Source of the DNA: Capronia americana
Lineage: Eukaryota; Ascomycota; Eurotiomycetes; Chaetothyriales; Herpotrichiellaceae
NCBI GenBank assembly: GCA_016110215.1
Contig: JADWQD010000010.1
Coordinates: 1,364,001-1,428,000, forward strand
Direction of reading: 5' to 3'
DNA: 64,000 nucleotides
Shown: positions 45,064 to 56,481 of the stretch, in pieces
How the letters are laid out: the number at the start of each line of letters is the position of its first letter
Position numbering within the stretch: position 1 is the first letter of the stretch
Position numbers and translations under genes: made by a program
Notes under the pieces: generated by a model
Seen by the model: only the letters and a program-made list of their open reading frames with translations
What the model was told of the DNA's origin: nothing
The model's database searches: none

Positions 45064-46616
45064 GACCTAGGCTCGGGTGGGTGAGTCGTGGGAAAGCTGA
45101 TGGACACGATCGTAGATTTAGGCTACATAATCCAGCAGGGCGGGAGAAGAAATTTCCCGTGTATGTAGCTGTGGCATCGAGAGCTCAAAGACGTAAGCAT
45201 GCAGGTGCAATTGGAGGGCCGGCGAGACGCGGTACAGTACATATTCGAACAACCTGGGTGAGGTCGCAGTGAGTTGACATTGACCTTGTTGCCCGGCATC
45301 ATAAGAGAGGACCTGGGTCGAGCCCAAGCTGCGCTCCGTCTGTGTGAAAAGTGAAAAACGCCTTAGATTTCATTACATATTTGTTTGACTAGATTCCCTC
45401 TCATCTTCTCACGAGGTCAGAATCGTGTCAGAACGGCAATTGGAGAACAACTGCAACCGACGATCAACGACCAACAGCCAACAGCCAGCAACCGTCGCGG
45501 CTCCCTAGCCAGATCACCTGCAGGAACGCCTATACTGTGCTCCATCGGTAAGTGCTAGTTAACCTGCACCACAATGCATGCATGCCTGCAAACAGCCTGC
45601 ACCTTGCCGAACTTCACTTCTGCCCCCGATGGCACCGTGAATTCCCAGCTGGCCTTCATTACCGGGCTCAACAGCACTGCCACCAGTCCAAGATCTTTCG
45701 AATTGCAGTACGAGTACTGATTTCTACTCCTCATCTAGGCTCCTACCCTTCGTCATCTCGTCCATCCCCCTGTTACGGCGGAAGTCTGCCGCCACGCCTG
45801 TGGTTGTCGGGTTTGGAGAAATTCGCTCACACAAACCGTCACTCCTCGCCCGCAGCAAATCTCATCAGGTCCACCGACCACCTGCTCCTGTAGGCACACG
45901 TTTCCCTTCGCTCCCAGTCTCGAATACGCTCGACGGGTGCGTTCACCGGGGTGACGAACCCAGACGACGAACCAAGGAAAGTGGCATCTGACGCACAGTT
46001 CGCCAAGACGCAGAGCCGGGCATTGGTCAGCGGCGAGTGCGCAACCCAATCCGCTGCTCTGGCTGCGCGGATCCCTGATCTGGCCTCACAGCCACCGCTA
46101 AAACCCACCCAGAAGCCTGTTCCGTCTATCCAGGCCGCGCACGAGGGGTTCTTGGTGCTCACGAGAACCGAAAGGCCCTTTGTGCGAAAAAAGTCCTCAG
46201 CCTACCCTGACAGATCGCGAAATTTGCCTGCAACCAACTCGATCAGAGGGCTGAACGCACCCGTAATTAAGGCCTCATCCGCCGCCAAGTTCGCTTCACC
46301 ACACAGCGCAGTTCTTGTTTCTCCAGGCCTCTTCCAAAAGCACAACCCCTTCACGTACCCTATCCCTCGCCACCCTAGTATTCATCATTACCAATATCCA
46401 TCTTCGCCTGCACACAATCGGGAAACGACGCAAAAAGACAATTCAACTCGGTCAGATTATTTTCTCGCATTATAACTAGGCTCGCGATTCTCAGACTGCC
46501 TCCGCCAACAATCATACCTTATCTACCGCCACTAAACGTCGAGAGATAGGGCGTCCTGCCCGAACAAAACTCTTCCCCCACTCGTCACCTACGCCCTCCC
46601 GACGCCCGCCATTCAC
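45064..46616. other. Upstream region and leader of the HAL-type kinase gene
   Basis: No separate gene is supported. From about 45720 the plus strand becomes C/T- and CCA-rich, as in long fungal leaders, and this produces open frames such as 45951-46475. A TACGAGTAC word lies at 45709-45717. Confidence 0.45.
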
Positions 46617-48280
46617 ATGAATCAGGCACCATCGCCAAACCATCTCGCTCCCCCGACTTCCGCTATTTTCATTGAGTCCCCAGTACTGTCATCGCAGGAT
46701 GATGTATCGACACAGGCGATAACAAGGCCGGGGGAGGGTACGGCACATCACCAAGTTTCGGCCGCCAACGGAGGTGCCGTGCCCACCGCCAGCCTATCGA
46801 ATCTCTCCCCCACGAACTCGAACTCGGGCGCAGGTGCGCCTGTCAAACAGAAGCCCAAGATGACGCACCGTCTGACACGAATGTTTTCTCGGTCCGACCC
46901 CAGAGATGTCGAAGCCGCCAGAGTGGCATCCGAATTAAAAGAAACCTCCCCCAACGGCCGGTCCGGCTCAGAAAACGGTAGCATCAGCAACGGCAGAAAA
47001 CCGCCAAGCAGACAGGGTTCGAGTGACGACAAGAACGGCAAGAAGATGACAATTCTCGGTGCAGCGAAAGAAAAGAGCAAGGGTGACGTCCCTCCAGATG
47101 GCGCCTACAATACCTTCAAGAGATTCGAGATCCATGACGATGGCACGCACGAACATCACCTCAAGTCCGCCAAACGGCAAGAGAAATTATCCGACATGCT
47201 CCGCGACATGCTCGGAGGCGGCAAGAAGAGGGATCACGACGGCGGCGGTGATCAGCAGTTGACGCTCATGTCATCCTGGGTGGACCAGCTGAGGTTGGAA
47301 AAGGACAGCCTCGCTTCCGACAGAAAAGGCGGCCCTAACGCCACCGCAAACCTGGTCGAGAAGTATGGAAAGTGCCAGGAGATTGTCGGCCGCGGCGCTT
47401 TCGGCATCGTCCGAATATCCCACAAGCCGGATCCCAACAGCGCCGGAGGAGAGCTGCTCTACGCCGTCAAAGAGTTCCGTCGCCGCCCACAAGAGACGGC
47501 CAAGAAATACCAAAAGCGGTTGACCAGCGAATTTTGCATCTCTTCATCGCTCCGACACCCGAATATAATCCACACCCTTGATCTTCTGCAGGACGCCAAG
47601 GGCGACTATTGCGAGGTTATGGAATATTGCGCTGGCGGTGATCTGTACACCCTGGTTCTCGCAGCTGGTACTCTCAACGTGGCCGAGGCCGATTGCTTCT
47701 TCAAGCAGCTGATGCGTGGTGTCGAATACATGCATGAGATGGGTGTTGCACATCGAGATCTCAAGCCCGAGAACCTCCTCTTGACCACACACGGCGCCCT
47801 GAAAATCACCGACTTCGGAAACGGCGAGTGTTTCCGAATGGCATGGGAAAAGGAAGCCCATCTGACTGCTGGGCTTTGCGGCAGTGCCCCCTACATAGCC
47901 CCGGAGGAATATGCCGGTGGCGAATTCGACCCTCGTGCCGTCGATGTTTGGGCCTGTGGTGTCATATACATGGCTATGCGGACGGGTCGCCATTTGTGGA
48001 GAGTGGCCCGCAAGGAGGAGGATGAGTTCTATCAGAGATATCTCGAGGGAAGAAAGGACGAAGAGGGTTATGCGCCGATCGAGACCCTGCATAGGGTAAG
48101 TGTCCTTCCCGATCACGACCGACTGTCTTCTAACGTTTTACATTACAGGCTCGCTGCAGAAACGTGATCTATTCGATTCTCGACCCAAATCCTGGCCGAC
48201 GGATCACTGCTTCTCAAGTTCTGAAATCGGAATGGGGCAGAGAGATCAAGGTCTGCAGAGCGGGTGAAGAAGGCTACTGA
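46617..48280 (+). CDS. HAL4/SAT4-type serine/threonine protein kinase
   Basis: Two exons, 46617-48095 and 48149-48280, joined in phase 0, give 536 residues. A Ser/Asn/Pro-rich N-terminus of about 245 residues precedes the kinase domain: GRGAFGIVRI (P-loop), YAVKEF (Lys285), HRDLKPENLL (Asp381), DFGNGECFRMAW and APEEYAGGEFDPRAVDVWACG. The DFGN form and the FRMAWEKE insert belong to the fungal HRK/NPR family of yeast Hal4/Sat4. The end of the protein holds RITASQVLKSEWG. By family the kinase regulates ion transporters and nutrient permeases at the plasma membrane; the target here is not known. Confidence 0.93.
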
Positions 48281-48827
48281 CCCTTCTTTGGCCCCTGGCC
48301 TGAACGCCGTGGACACGGCTAATTCGACAGCTCGTGACCTAGACACGAGGACGACTCTGACGAAGCGATGATTGAAGCGTTTTCTCCACAGAGAATAAAA
48401 AGAACGGCGTCTGTTTCTTTCCTCGTTCGTTTCCAGCATTGCAAAAGATACCACAGACAACCAAAACGAGATGTGGGAGCAAAGAAGCCTGTCACGAGTC
48501 GGCATATTGGATACGAGGCGCGCACCAGCATTGTTTCTAACGCTTTACGACCGACATTGCCAATGCACCTCACGACCTTCTCTTCCTCTTCTTCTTCAGA
48601 GCCGCGCGGAACCCTCCAGCACGCGCCTTTGCATGTACCAACAATCGACAGTGGTCTACCTAGCATACAATTTCATGTTTGCCAGCGCGAGGCCCGGCAC
48701 GGTCAATTACTTTTTGCCGACCTTGGATCTCTACATCATTGCTTCAAGGCCCAGGCAACTTCCGACCGTTACACTGTACTACGAACCTAGGGATGCTGTT
48801 CTGATACGGACCCTTTTGATACTTTGA
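48281..48827. other. 3' intergenic region
   Basis: Downstream of the kinase gene. No gene or repeat is recognised. Confidence 0.45.
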
Positions 48828-49554
48828 TTACTCATGAAGAGCGCCATCTTTTGAGCGAGATGAATGAAAAGAATCTGAACCCCCTTCATTGCCCAGCCCG
48901 ATTGCTGTCTTGATACGTCGTGCGTGCGCTATACGAGTCCCTGGGACTCTAACTGAGGCTGAGGTGACTGCTCTGGCTTCAATCTTCGAAAAGGGCTGCT
49001 CCGTCTTTCCGCTTCCAGCGCCGCTTGAGCGAGGCTCTTGAATTGCTGATTCCTCAGCGCCTTCTCTTGCTTTAGCGTCTACTAGTCCGGCAATTGTCTG
49101 CATTCGGTCCCTGGCCTGCCAGACCTGGGTCAGACGAGAACTTCGCTTCAGAGTACCTTGCATATGCGGACGTGGTCAGATTAAATGAGACTGCATGCCA
49201 CCCAACGTGAACCATGCACGCCCGTTACTAAGGCCCTTCACACCCAATTTCCAGATCGGCAGTTCCAACAATCCTTGCCTTTCAGCTCCGAGAACCAACT
49301 GACTCAGCTGCTGTAGGCCCCCCTGGCCGTCATGGTATACGTCTCCCCTCTCCTCCGGCCAAAATCTCTCATAAACCACTACCGATGCCAACACTAATAC
49401 CACCCTACCGTGACAGCATGGTGTGGTACATTACTATATGCTGCGACCACCGGCGCTCGATCGCCTGCCATGCCCATCCGGCCAGCTCCATCTTTTCTAG
49501 CTCGGAATCGAAATCCGCATGCGTGGTGACCGTTAGTAACGAGCGAGTGAACAT
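48828..49554 (-). CDS. Possible unrecognised spliced gene (may be decayed)
   Basis: Three protein-like stretches lie in order on the minus strand. The first, from the ATG at 49554, includes HADFDSELEKMELAGWAWQA. The second, 49220 to about 49400 in another frame, includes YERFWPEERGDVYHDGQGGL and LELPIWKLGVKGLSNG. The third, 48828-49156, includes RLTQVWQARDRMQTIAGLVD and a Ser/Gly-rich tail. A 63-nt intron at 49157-49219 (donor GTGCAT, branch CTGAC) would remove an in-frame TGA at 49176-49178 and keep the frame. The junction between the first two parts is unclear; a 47-nt GTGGTC-TAG intron works but is non-consensus. The result is about 200 residues, family unknown. If no intron is real, this is a pseudogene. 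Confidence 0.35.
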
Positions 49555-49731
49555 CCCGATTCATCCTGCCGTCCTGCCATCCGCCCTACAAGGACATATT
49601 CATTCGGTGGTTGATTGATTACCTTTTCCACATCCAAGCGCTGCTCCACGCAACAGGACCCAACGGACGAGTCAACGCTCACAGCTGAGCTACATGTAGT
49701 TCCAGCCCCGAGCCACGCGCGGTGGTGATGG

Positions 49732-49755
49732 GTGACAGATGACAGATGACAGGTG
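49732..49755. repeat. GATGACA heptamer repeat
   Basis: About three and a half units of GACAGAT/GATGACA in tandem, close to other simple repeats. Confidence 0.7.
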
Positions 49756-49820
49756 AACATCCCCATGGGTCCGGGGCGGGAAGGGCGGAAAGGGGGAGAG
49801 AGCAAGGGAAGGCAAGGCAA

Positions 49821-49838
49821 GGGAAGGGAAGGGAAGGG
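49821..49838 (+). repeat. G-quadruplex-type run (GGGAA)3GGG
   Basis: Four GGG tracts at 49821, 49826, 49831 and 49836 with AA loops match the canonical quadruplex pattern on the plus strand. It follows a GGCAA-rich lead-in. Confidence 0.8.
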
Positions 49839-50115
49839 ACGGTCCGGATCTGATCTGAGCTGATAATGCTTTGTTTGCCCTTTTACGAGTACTTTTGGTC
49901 TTTCCCTTTTCTTTCCCTGTTCCTTTGCCCTTTTTGCGAGGCGATGCGCCCGTGCAAGTGAGCGATTTATCAGGCTGGGGGGGCCACGGGGGGCCATGGG
50001 GGCCAAAGACCGGGACTAAGTATCTACACGGTAGGAACCCCGGACGACCAAGACATGACGTAGGTATGTCCCTATTTGTTGGATGTTCATGCATGGCGTA
50101 CTTACCTATATGCGA

Positions 50116-50140
50116 TGTGTGTGTGTGTGTATGTGTATAT
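50116..50140. repeat. GT-rich dinucleotide repeat
   Basis: About seven GT units followed by ATGTGTATAT. Confidence 0.75.
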
Positions 50141-51469
50141 CCATGTACATGTAGGAGTACAGTTTTTCACCCCTGGCTCATTCTGGGGATGGTGGACGGG
50201 CCGAGCGCTGGGCACGCGTGGAGCGTGTTCTGTGTATCCTTGCCTTGCCATGCCTTGCCATGCCCTGCCAGCGGATCCTGGACGTACTGTGTAATACAGC
50301 AATCATCCGAACTTCGGCTTGCGGAAGCGGAAGGCAGTGGCTGTGGCTGTGATTGTGTGACTACGCATTACATTCCCCCATTGATCAAGGAGCCAGGGAC
50401 CGTGCTGCCCTGTCATGATTATACTACAGTACATACGTTCACGTTCTGTATATTGAATACATGCGGGCGTGCGGGTCGAAGAGGTCTTCCCCCCACCTCC
50501 AGAAGGACAGGCCAGATGGAGTACTCCCTAAGACCAGGTCAGATCAGGTGAGATCAGGTGAGGCAGTAGACAGACATACGGAACAAGGATGAACGAATAG
50601 GCTATACTTATATGAATCATTGGCCGGGTGGCTAGGACGGCTGGAAGTACAGTCCCGCGGTCGGTAGGTCGGTCGGCTAGTATATGCCTCGGGAGAGAAC
50701 GTGTAGACAGATGGACTCGTAGGGAGGTCGGTGTACTCGTACCGAGTACATCATCTGGCCGTTATGTTTGGGTATCTACTGCGTACTGCGTGCGTTTGTA
50801 CGGAGTGGGTATCCTGATTCTAGGTTCAGCACAGTACAATACATTGCCGTGCTGGCGTACAGAGTGACAGATAGCCAAAGCCATGAATGAATGCCTGAAT
50901 GTGTACATGCGTACAGTACATACATGACCGTGGCCGCCGTTCAGGTAGACAGTAGACATTAGACATGCCCGAGACAGTAACCTTGCTTTTCCATGATCGC
51001 GACAGAAACAGAAAGACGAACAGAAGAAGCAGATCCGCAGCACACAGCCTATCATCCGTCATTTGCACCTCCGTATCTCGTACTCCATTCGCCCTTCCCA
51101 TGCTCGTTCTTGAATAGAGCTGACAACATTGAGCGAAACCACAATGAAAGGGCTCGACCAAGATCCAAGCAGCCAGCTCCTGCGATTGCGCCCCTGCTCG
51201 CTCTCTTCTCGGGCCTCAACGCTTCGTGGCTATTGTCGGAGCTGGTAACGGGAGACGCAGATTCGTAGGGCTTCCCTAGAGCAGTCCGCGCAGACATGAC
51301 CGTTGGAACTCGGTCGAGGTGGGATGTCAAGGTCGATTGGTCGACGTTTCGCCCTGCGTCCTGTGCTCAGAGTATCTTGCCTCGGATGGTTCTTGGTCCA
51401 GGCGATGAAGCTGAATTCATCTCCCTTTCCGAGGGTGATCGACTAAGATAGCTGAAATGCTCAATCCAT

Positions 51470-53090
51470 CTAATCGCTGTCATCACTGTCCTCCTTGACA
51501 CCACTTTCTCGCTTCTTCTTGTCCTTCTTCTCCTTCTTCTCCTTCTTTCTCTTTTTCCGCTCGGCGCGCTCTTCGGGCGTCTCGCCCTCATGCTTACTCT
51601 TTCGCTTCTTGTCTTTCTCTTCTTTCTTGAGATTGACTGTAGAGTCGCCATTCGTGGTGGGAGGTTCTGCTGCGGCGTCATCCAACGCCATGCTGGTGTC
51701 ACCGTCTTCGCCGGTCGGTGCAACGGCGGGAGCGGCTAGGACGTCGGATTTCGAGGTTGTTTCGGCAACGGGAGCAGAGGTGGTGCCCTCTGTGGCGGGG
51801 GCATTGTAGTCTGTGTATCCGGCGTTCCATTTCGCGGGAGTGTTTTCGTTGGGTCGGCCGTATTTCTTAAGAAAAGATCGTTAGTACAATTAGTAAGGAG
51901 GAGGCAAACGCAACGTACGTCAAGCTTTCCATCAGACTTCATTTTCTTCTTCTCCAAGGCCACCGGACCCATACCCCATCTTCGCGGGTACAGGTCTCTC
52001 TCCATGATACATCTCTTCACTTTGGCAACGACTCCGTGGTCACAGGTTGAGAGCTCGACTGTAGACATCTGCGCGATCCCAAGCGCGATGGCCTCTCCTT
52101 TTGTGGTCATGAGGACGACTTCTTCGTGTACCTCAATTCCAGCTTCGAAGCGCAGCAGACCGGGAATCATGAGTTTGGCGCCGTAGCACACGGCGTTGAC
52201 CGCACTGTCCTTCACCACGATTCTCTTATATGTGGTCAACAAGCTTTCGAGCGGAGAGATGACTTTCCGCAGGTACGATTCGTCTCGGTTGTTGTCATGC
52301 ATCCATTGAGCATCGAGCACGTCGTGCAGTGTGACCATTCCCTTGCCCTCAGCCATCGCTCCACTCCTTACTCGTCGTAGTTCTTGCATGTGTGCGCCGA
52401 CTCCGAGCAATAACCCCAGATGCACACAGAGAGTTCGGATGTAGGTGCCGGCTTCGCAGCTGACCCAGAACACGCCCAGATGCCGGTCGTTGTCAAACTC
52501 GTAGAGCTTGCTCTCGTGGATGGTACGGATACGAAGCTGTCGCTTGACGGCCGAAATAAGAGGTGGTCGTTGGAATAGAGCTCCCGTCAGGGTCTCTAGG
52601 GCTCGCGCAAATTGTGCTTCGCCTCCAGGCAGTTTGTCGTGCAGTCGGATGACGCAAACGTATTCCTTCCCAGCACCTTGTTGCGACTTGACCAGTCGGG
52701 TGGCACGATCTATACACACAATCAAGCATCCTGTGACCTTGGGATCGAGCGTGCCACTGTGGCCAGTCTTCTCTACTCGTAGAATCCGCTTGACCCAAGC
52801 GACGACTTCGTGACTAGACGGATTTGAGGGCTTGTCGAGGTTGATGACACCGGACGAAATGTAGGATTTGAGGTCGCGTTTCAATGGTGTACAACCGACT
52901 GGGATGGGCGTGAAATGGCCGGTCCGCACCAGTACTGCAGTATTTGTGTGAGCTCGAGTCGCATACACTAAAACTGCAAGGACGTACACTTGTCATAATT
53001 CTTCAGCAGCAGAGGCCACTCGGAAGTAGGAATATTCGGCGTGACGTTCTCGGGCTTGATGCTGAAATCGGCATCCTCGACTTTCGACAT
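51470..53090 (-). CDS. CBF5: H/ACA pseudouridine synthase, dyskerin/Cbf5
   Basis: Three exons, 52988-53090, 51919-52934 and 51470-51865, give 504 residues. The TruB-type catalytic motif TGHSGTLDPKVTGCL places the catalytic Asp at residue 98. AGTYIRTLCVHLGLLLGVGA and the PUA domain (YGAKLMIPGLLRFEAGIEVH through EAIALGIAQMS) follow. The C-terminus is a long Lys/Glu tract (KKRKKEKKEKKDKKKR) ending in Asp/Ser, as in yeast Cbf5. The protein is the catalytic subunit of H/ACA snoRNPs, modifying rRNA and snRNA in the nucleolus. Its start codon faces the Derlin gene across 404 bp. Confidence 0.96.
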
Positions 53091-53494
53091 ATTGGCGGAA
53101 ATTTTTGGCCGTGCGAGAGCCGAGTCTTGAAGCGCGAAGTATGCGCGCTCAAAGCTCGCACAGCTCGAATGAACCGGATAGAGCTTTAAAGATACCGGAC
53201 GACTCCGAGAAGATGTGCCCTAAATGAAACAATAGGCAAATGTGGGAATACCTGTACCGTAGGTAAATTCGAAATATTGTGCTTGCAAACTGCACAGATG
53301 GAGTTGCAAAAAATCGAGCGGAGAAACCGGCGACTTGTTATTCCGTTCCGATACTAGGTGGAGCCTTGTCTTGGCACTCATTACCGAACTTTCAAGCCAG
53401 CATCTTCAAGCCAGCTGTCCAGAACACGAATAAATTTTATCTATGCCCTTGATGAGCTTCTCAATTCTTCATTTCCGCTAGAGTCTGGTTCACG
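53091..53494. promoter_or_regulatory. Bidirectional promoter region, CBF5 and Derlin
   Basis: 404 bp between divergent start codons. No TATA box or repeat is obvious. Confidence 0.5.
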
Positions 53495-54766
53495 ATGAGT
53501 GGCGGTACGGACATTATGGATAGATTTTGGAGTGCTCCTCCAGTCACTCGGTGGGCGATCCCGACAGCTCTGGCAGCTTTCTACCATTTTACTAATTCAC
53601 CAATAGGACGATAGTGACAGCCATGTTCGTCGAGTCGGCTCTCGTCCATTCAGGCCTCATCAGTGGCATGAGAGTTTTATATTATACGCCGTGGATCTTC
53701 AAGTTCCCTCCAGAGCTTTGGCGAGTCCTCTCCGCCTTCCTTCTCACGGGCGGTGGCTTCTCGTTTGTTTTCGACCTCTACTTTAGTAGGTTGACCAGTT
53801 TTCTCCTTCGTTCGTCGATGCTAACCGCTTCAGTGTTCACATATGCCTCTGGTTTGGAGCTCAATTCACCACGGTTCACCCAACCTGGCGACTTCTTCAC
53901 TTATGTGTTTTTCGTGGCGACGACCATTCTGGTAAGCTACTGAGTTCTTTGCTTTCTAAAATTTCATTACCTTGTCCGTTCCATACTCCCATCGGCTTTT
54001 ACGCACATCTTTGTCTGTCTCTCCCAAAACACACCTCGCATATCTGCCCGCCCAGCATTTTACTAGCTGAAGCGGTTCCTGGAAACGAGGGAGATTACCC
54101 CTGTGGCACATGCAGATCCGTCATTCGCAAAATATTCAAGGACTGTATGCGGTGCAGGCATGGTGAGGGCTCGTTTGAGAATAGCTACTCGCGATTCATC
54201 AAATCGCGGGTGGCGGTTCGAGCTCCCTACATTCTTATCACTCAATAAGCCTATTGCTTGGTTCGAGGATTTTCATTCGCTCTGGCAGCAGCTGACAATC
54301 GAAACAGGTGTCTGGTGGTCTTGTCCTTGGTGCCAACATCTTCACACAGTCCCTCATGCTTGCGTTCATCTATACCTACGCCCAAGACAACCGTGGCAAG
54401 AAAGCTCACTTTGTCATTCTTCAAATCCCCGTCGAATTTCTCCCTTGGGCAATGCTTACACTTACCTTGATCATGGGCGGTCCGCAGGCCGCCTTGCAAC
54501 AAGCAACGGGCGTCTTTGCATCTCATCTCTATGACTTCCTAACAAGACTGTATCCTACTTTTCAAGGCGGACGGAATTATATCCAAACGCCTTCTGCCAT
54601 CAAGAGGTACTTCGGTGCCAATACAAGCACCTATACCCACCGAGGATATGGAACAAGCTTCAGACCCGCGCAGAATATCCCTCAACAACAAAGTCGAGGA
54701 TGGACAAGCGGCTTCTCGAATTCTTGGAATGGTCGAGGCGCGGGTAGGCGCCTTGGAGGTGAATGA
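53495..54766 (+). CDS. Derlin (Der1/Dfm1-like ER membrane protein)
   Basis: Four exons, 53495-53550, 53607-53785, 53834-53931 and 54308-54766, give 263 residues. The start MSGGTDIMDRFWSAPPVTR, the rhomboid-type WR motif (PPELWRVLSAFLLTG), FTQPGDFFTYVFFVATTIL and LMLAFIYTYAQDNRGKK follow the Derlin family closely. The third intron is 376 nt against about 50 nt for the others, yet splicing across it gives an uninterrupted family alignment. The C-terminus, WNGRGAGRRLGG, resembles the SHP box that binds Cdc48/p97. Derlins act in ER-associated degradation, moving misfolded proteins toward the cytosol. Confidence 0.9.
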
Positions 54767-55674
54767 AAGCGTCGTTATCTGACACGAATTGACGTAATAT
54801 GTACAATAAGATGTGATGACAAGAAATGTGATACCCCAACATCAAACAGCTACTCTTCAACAGAAACAATTCCATCATGCTCACACAGCAATTCTGGACA
54901 GGAATTGTTGTGCCAAGACAGGCCAGCGTCTGAAACACTGCGAGCCTCAGCGAATATCCACACCCATACCCACAGCCTCGTCGTTCCCCACAAGTTTCGT
55001 GCAGTCTCTGTCTCACGGTTGCAGTGCTTCCGGCCGATCAGCTGGCACACTTCCTAGCTCCATTGCCGTGACTGGCCTCAGCCAAGACGATATTGCCACA
55101 GCATTCGTGCCAGCAGTCGACGTTGCGGAGTCGGAACTCGCCTCGACGCATCGGAAACACCGACCACGCAGTTCCTGAGCCAGACTTCTCGCTTTCGCTT
55201 GGCTGGAACGTCAGCCGCGCGTGCACATGCGTCGGCTCACATGCTGTGTCGAGGGAATTTGTGGCCAACAAGGCTGTGCACATGCATGATCAACGGTCAA
55301 GACACAGAAAACAGACCGTGCTCGACTCTGGCCAGTCCACAAGCTCGATGCTCAACATGCAAGAGAAATGTGGTCCTCGAGTCACTTTTCCATGGATACC
55401 CATACGGGAGGTGAAGGGAGACCAAGCAAGGAAAAGCAATGACAGGATAAAAGGCATTTCTTGCTTATATCAATCGAGCCTTCTGCACTCACACCTCCCT
55501 CCTCCTTTCTCGGCTGTCTCGACATTCCGCGCCCTTTTTTTCTTCTCTCTCCTTTTACACCTTCGTTACAGCGGGCAGGTCCTGTTGCCGCCATCCTTCA
55601 TTTCAGACCTCAGGCTTTCCTTCTTTCACTCTTAGCTCAGACAACAGGTTGTCCTTTCATTTCCACGCTACAAG
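54767..55674. other. Intergenic region
   Basis: Between the Derlin gene and the secreted-protein gene. The last 200 bp are C/T-rich leader sequence. Open frames on both strands are featureless. Confidence 0.5.
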
Positions 55675-56481
55675 ATGGGCCGGTTCCTCTCGCTTTTCAT
55701 CACCCTTTCGCTTCTTCTTTTACCAGGCATACTGGGTTATGTGCTCCCCAAGACACCGTCTAGCCATGAACTTGCCTGGCGTCGCGACTCCCTTCTCCCC
55801 CGCAAGCATGAGAAGGGCAATAACAACGACAATGGCGGTCGTGACGCCAACGCCGATGCGGCTGCTTCGACGGACAATTCTACCGCCATAGCCGTCGCCT
55901 CCGCTGATAACTCTACTCTCATTGACGCCTCGGCCGCGAACTCCACCGCACAACTGGACGCAGCCGCAGCGTGCATGGCTGCCGCCCTCGAAGCAGCTGC
56001 CAACTCAACCGCCGCGGCCAATGCCACCGAAGCCCTCGCTGTGGACAACAGCACCATGGCGGATATTGTGGCTTCGTGTGCAGGAAACTCAACAGATTTG
56101 GCTGCAGCTATGGCTGTGGCACTGAACGAGACTGCTGCTGCGGCAAGCAATGAGACCGCTGTCGTGGACGAATCCGCTGCCGCGAGCAACGAGACGGCCG
56201 ATGCAACCGCCGACGATTCCGCCGCCGACGCTGGGACTGAAAACGGAAATGGCAAAGGTGACGGCAACGGCGACGACTTCAGCAACAACGTCGTGGCCAA
56301 CGACTTGGGGATCGACGGTGGAAAGAGCAACGACAATGCCATCAACGTCATCATCGACGACGCCCTCAGCGTGGTTAGCACTGTGATCGGGAAGCACAGA
56401 GCGAAACGGGCGCCGAGGGTGAACAGAGAGAATGTGGTGCGACGAAAATTAGCTCCAGGATTGCATGAACGGGCCTTTTAA
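55675..56481 (+). CDS. Secreted Ala-rich protein with ten N-glycosylation sequons
   Basis: Single exon, 268 residues. A signal peptide (residues about 1-21, FLSLFITLSLLLLPGILG) is followed by a basic and Asn-rich segment. The central region, about residues 60-180, is made of Ala, Asp, Ser, Thr and Asn and contains ten N-x-S/T sequons, seven of the NST/NAT kind and three NET, roughly every 10-15 residues. A Gly/Asn/Asp-rich part follows. Dibasic sites suited to Kex2 occur at WRR-D, AKR-A and VRR-K. There are only two Cys, and no GPI signal. It could be a cell-wall or matrix glycoprotein, an effector, or a Kex2-processed precursor. I do not recognise a family. Confidence 0.75.
   Translation: MGRFLSLFITLSLLLLPGILGYVLPKTPSSHELAWRRDSLLPRKHEKGNNNDNGGRDANADAAASTDNSTAIAVASADNSTLIDASAANSTAQLDAAAACMAAALEAAANSTAAANATEALAVDNSTMADIVASCAGNSTDLAAAMAVALNETAAAASNETAVVDESAAASNETADATADDSAADAGTENGNGKGDGNGDDFSNNVVANDLGIDGGKSNDNAINVIIDDALSVVSTVIGKHRAKRAPRVNRENVVRRKLAPGLHERAF

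Larger units (their letters stand above)
49555..51469. other. Low-complexity intergenic region
   Basis: About 1.9 kb with many simple repeats: GATGACA units (49732-49755), GGGAA runs (49821-49838), G/C blocks (49977-50003), GT and TA runs (50116-50140), TGCCTTGCCA units (about 50240-50270) and AGATCAGGTG units (50535-50562). Purine/pyrimidine strand bias is strong. The long open frames here (49533-50006, 49871-50551) follow the repeats and are not credited. GTACTCGTA-type words occur at 49884 and 50733. Confidence 0.55.

Noticed and set aside
49533..50551. Overlapping long frames on both strands
   Set aside because: They are created by simple repeats; the products are low-complexity and neither strand shows splice or start signals.
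54170..54235. tRNA-like B box (GGTTCGAGCTCCC) inside the long Derlin intron
   Set aside because: The B-box consensus is not met at the last positions and no A box or acceptor stem fits.
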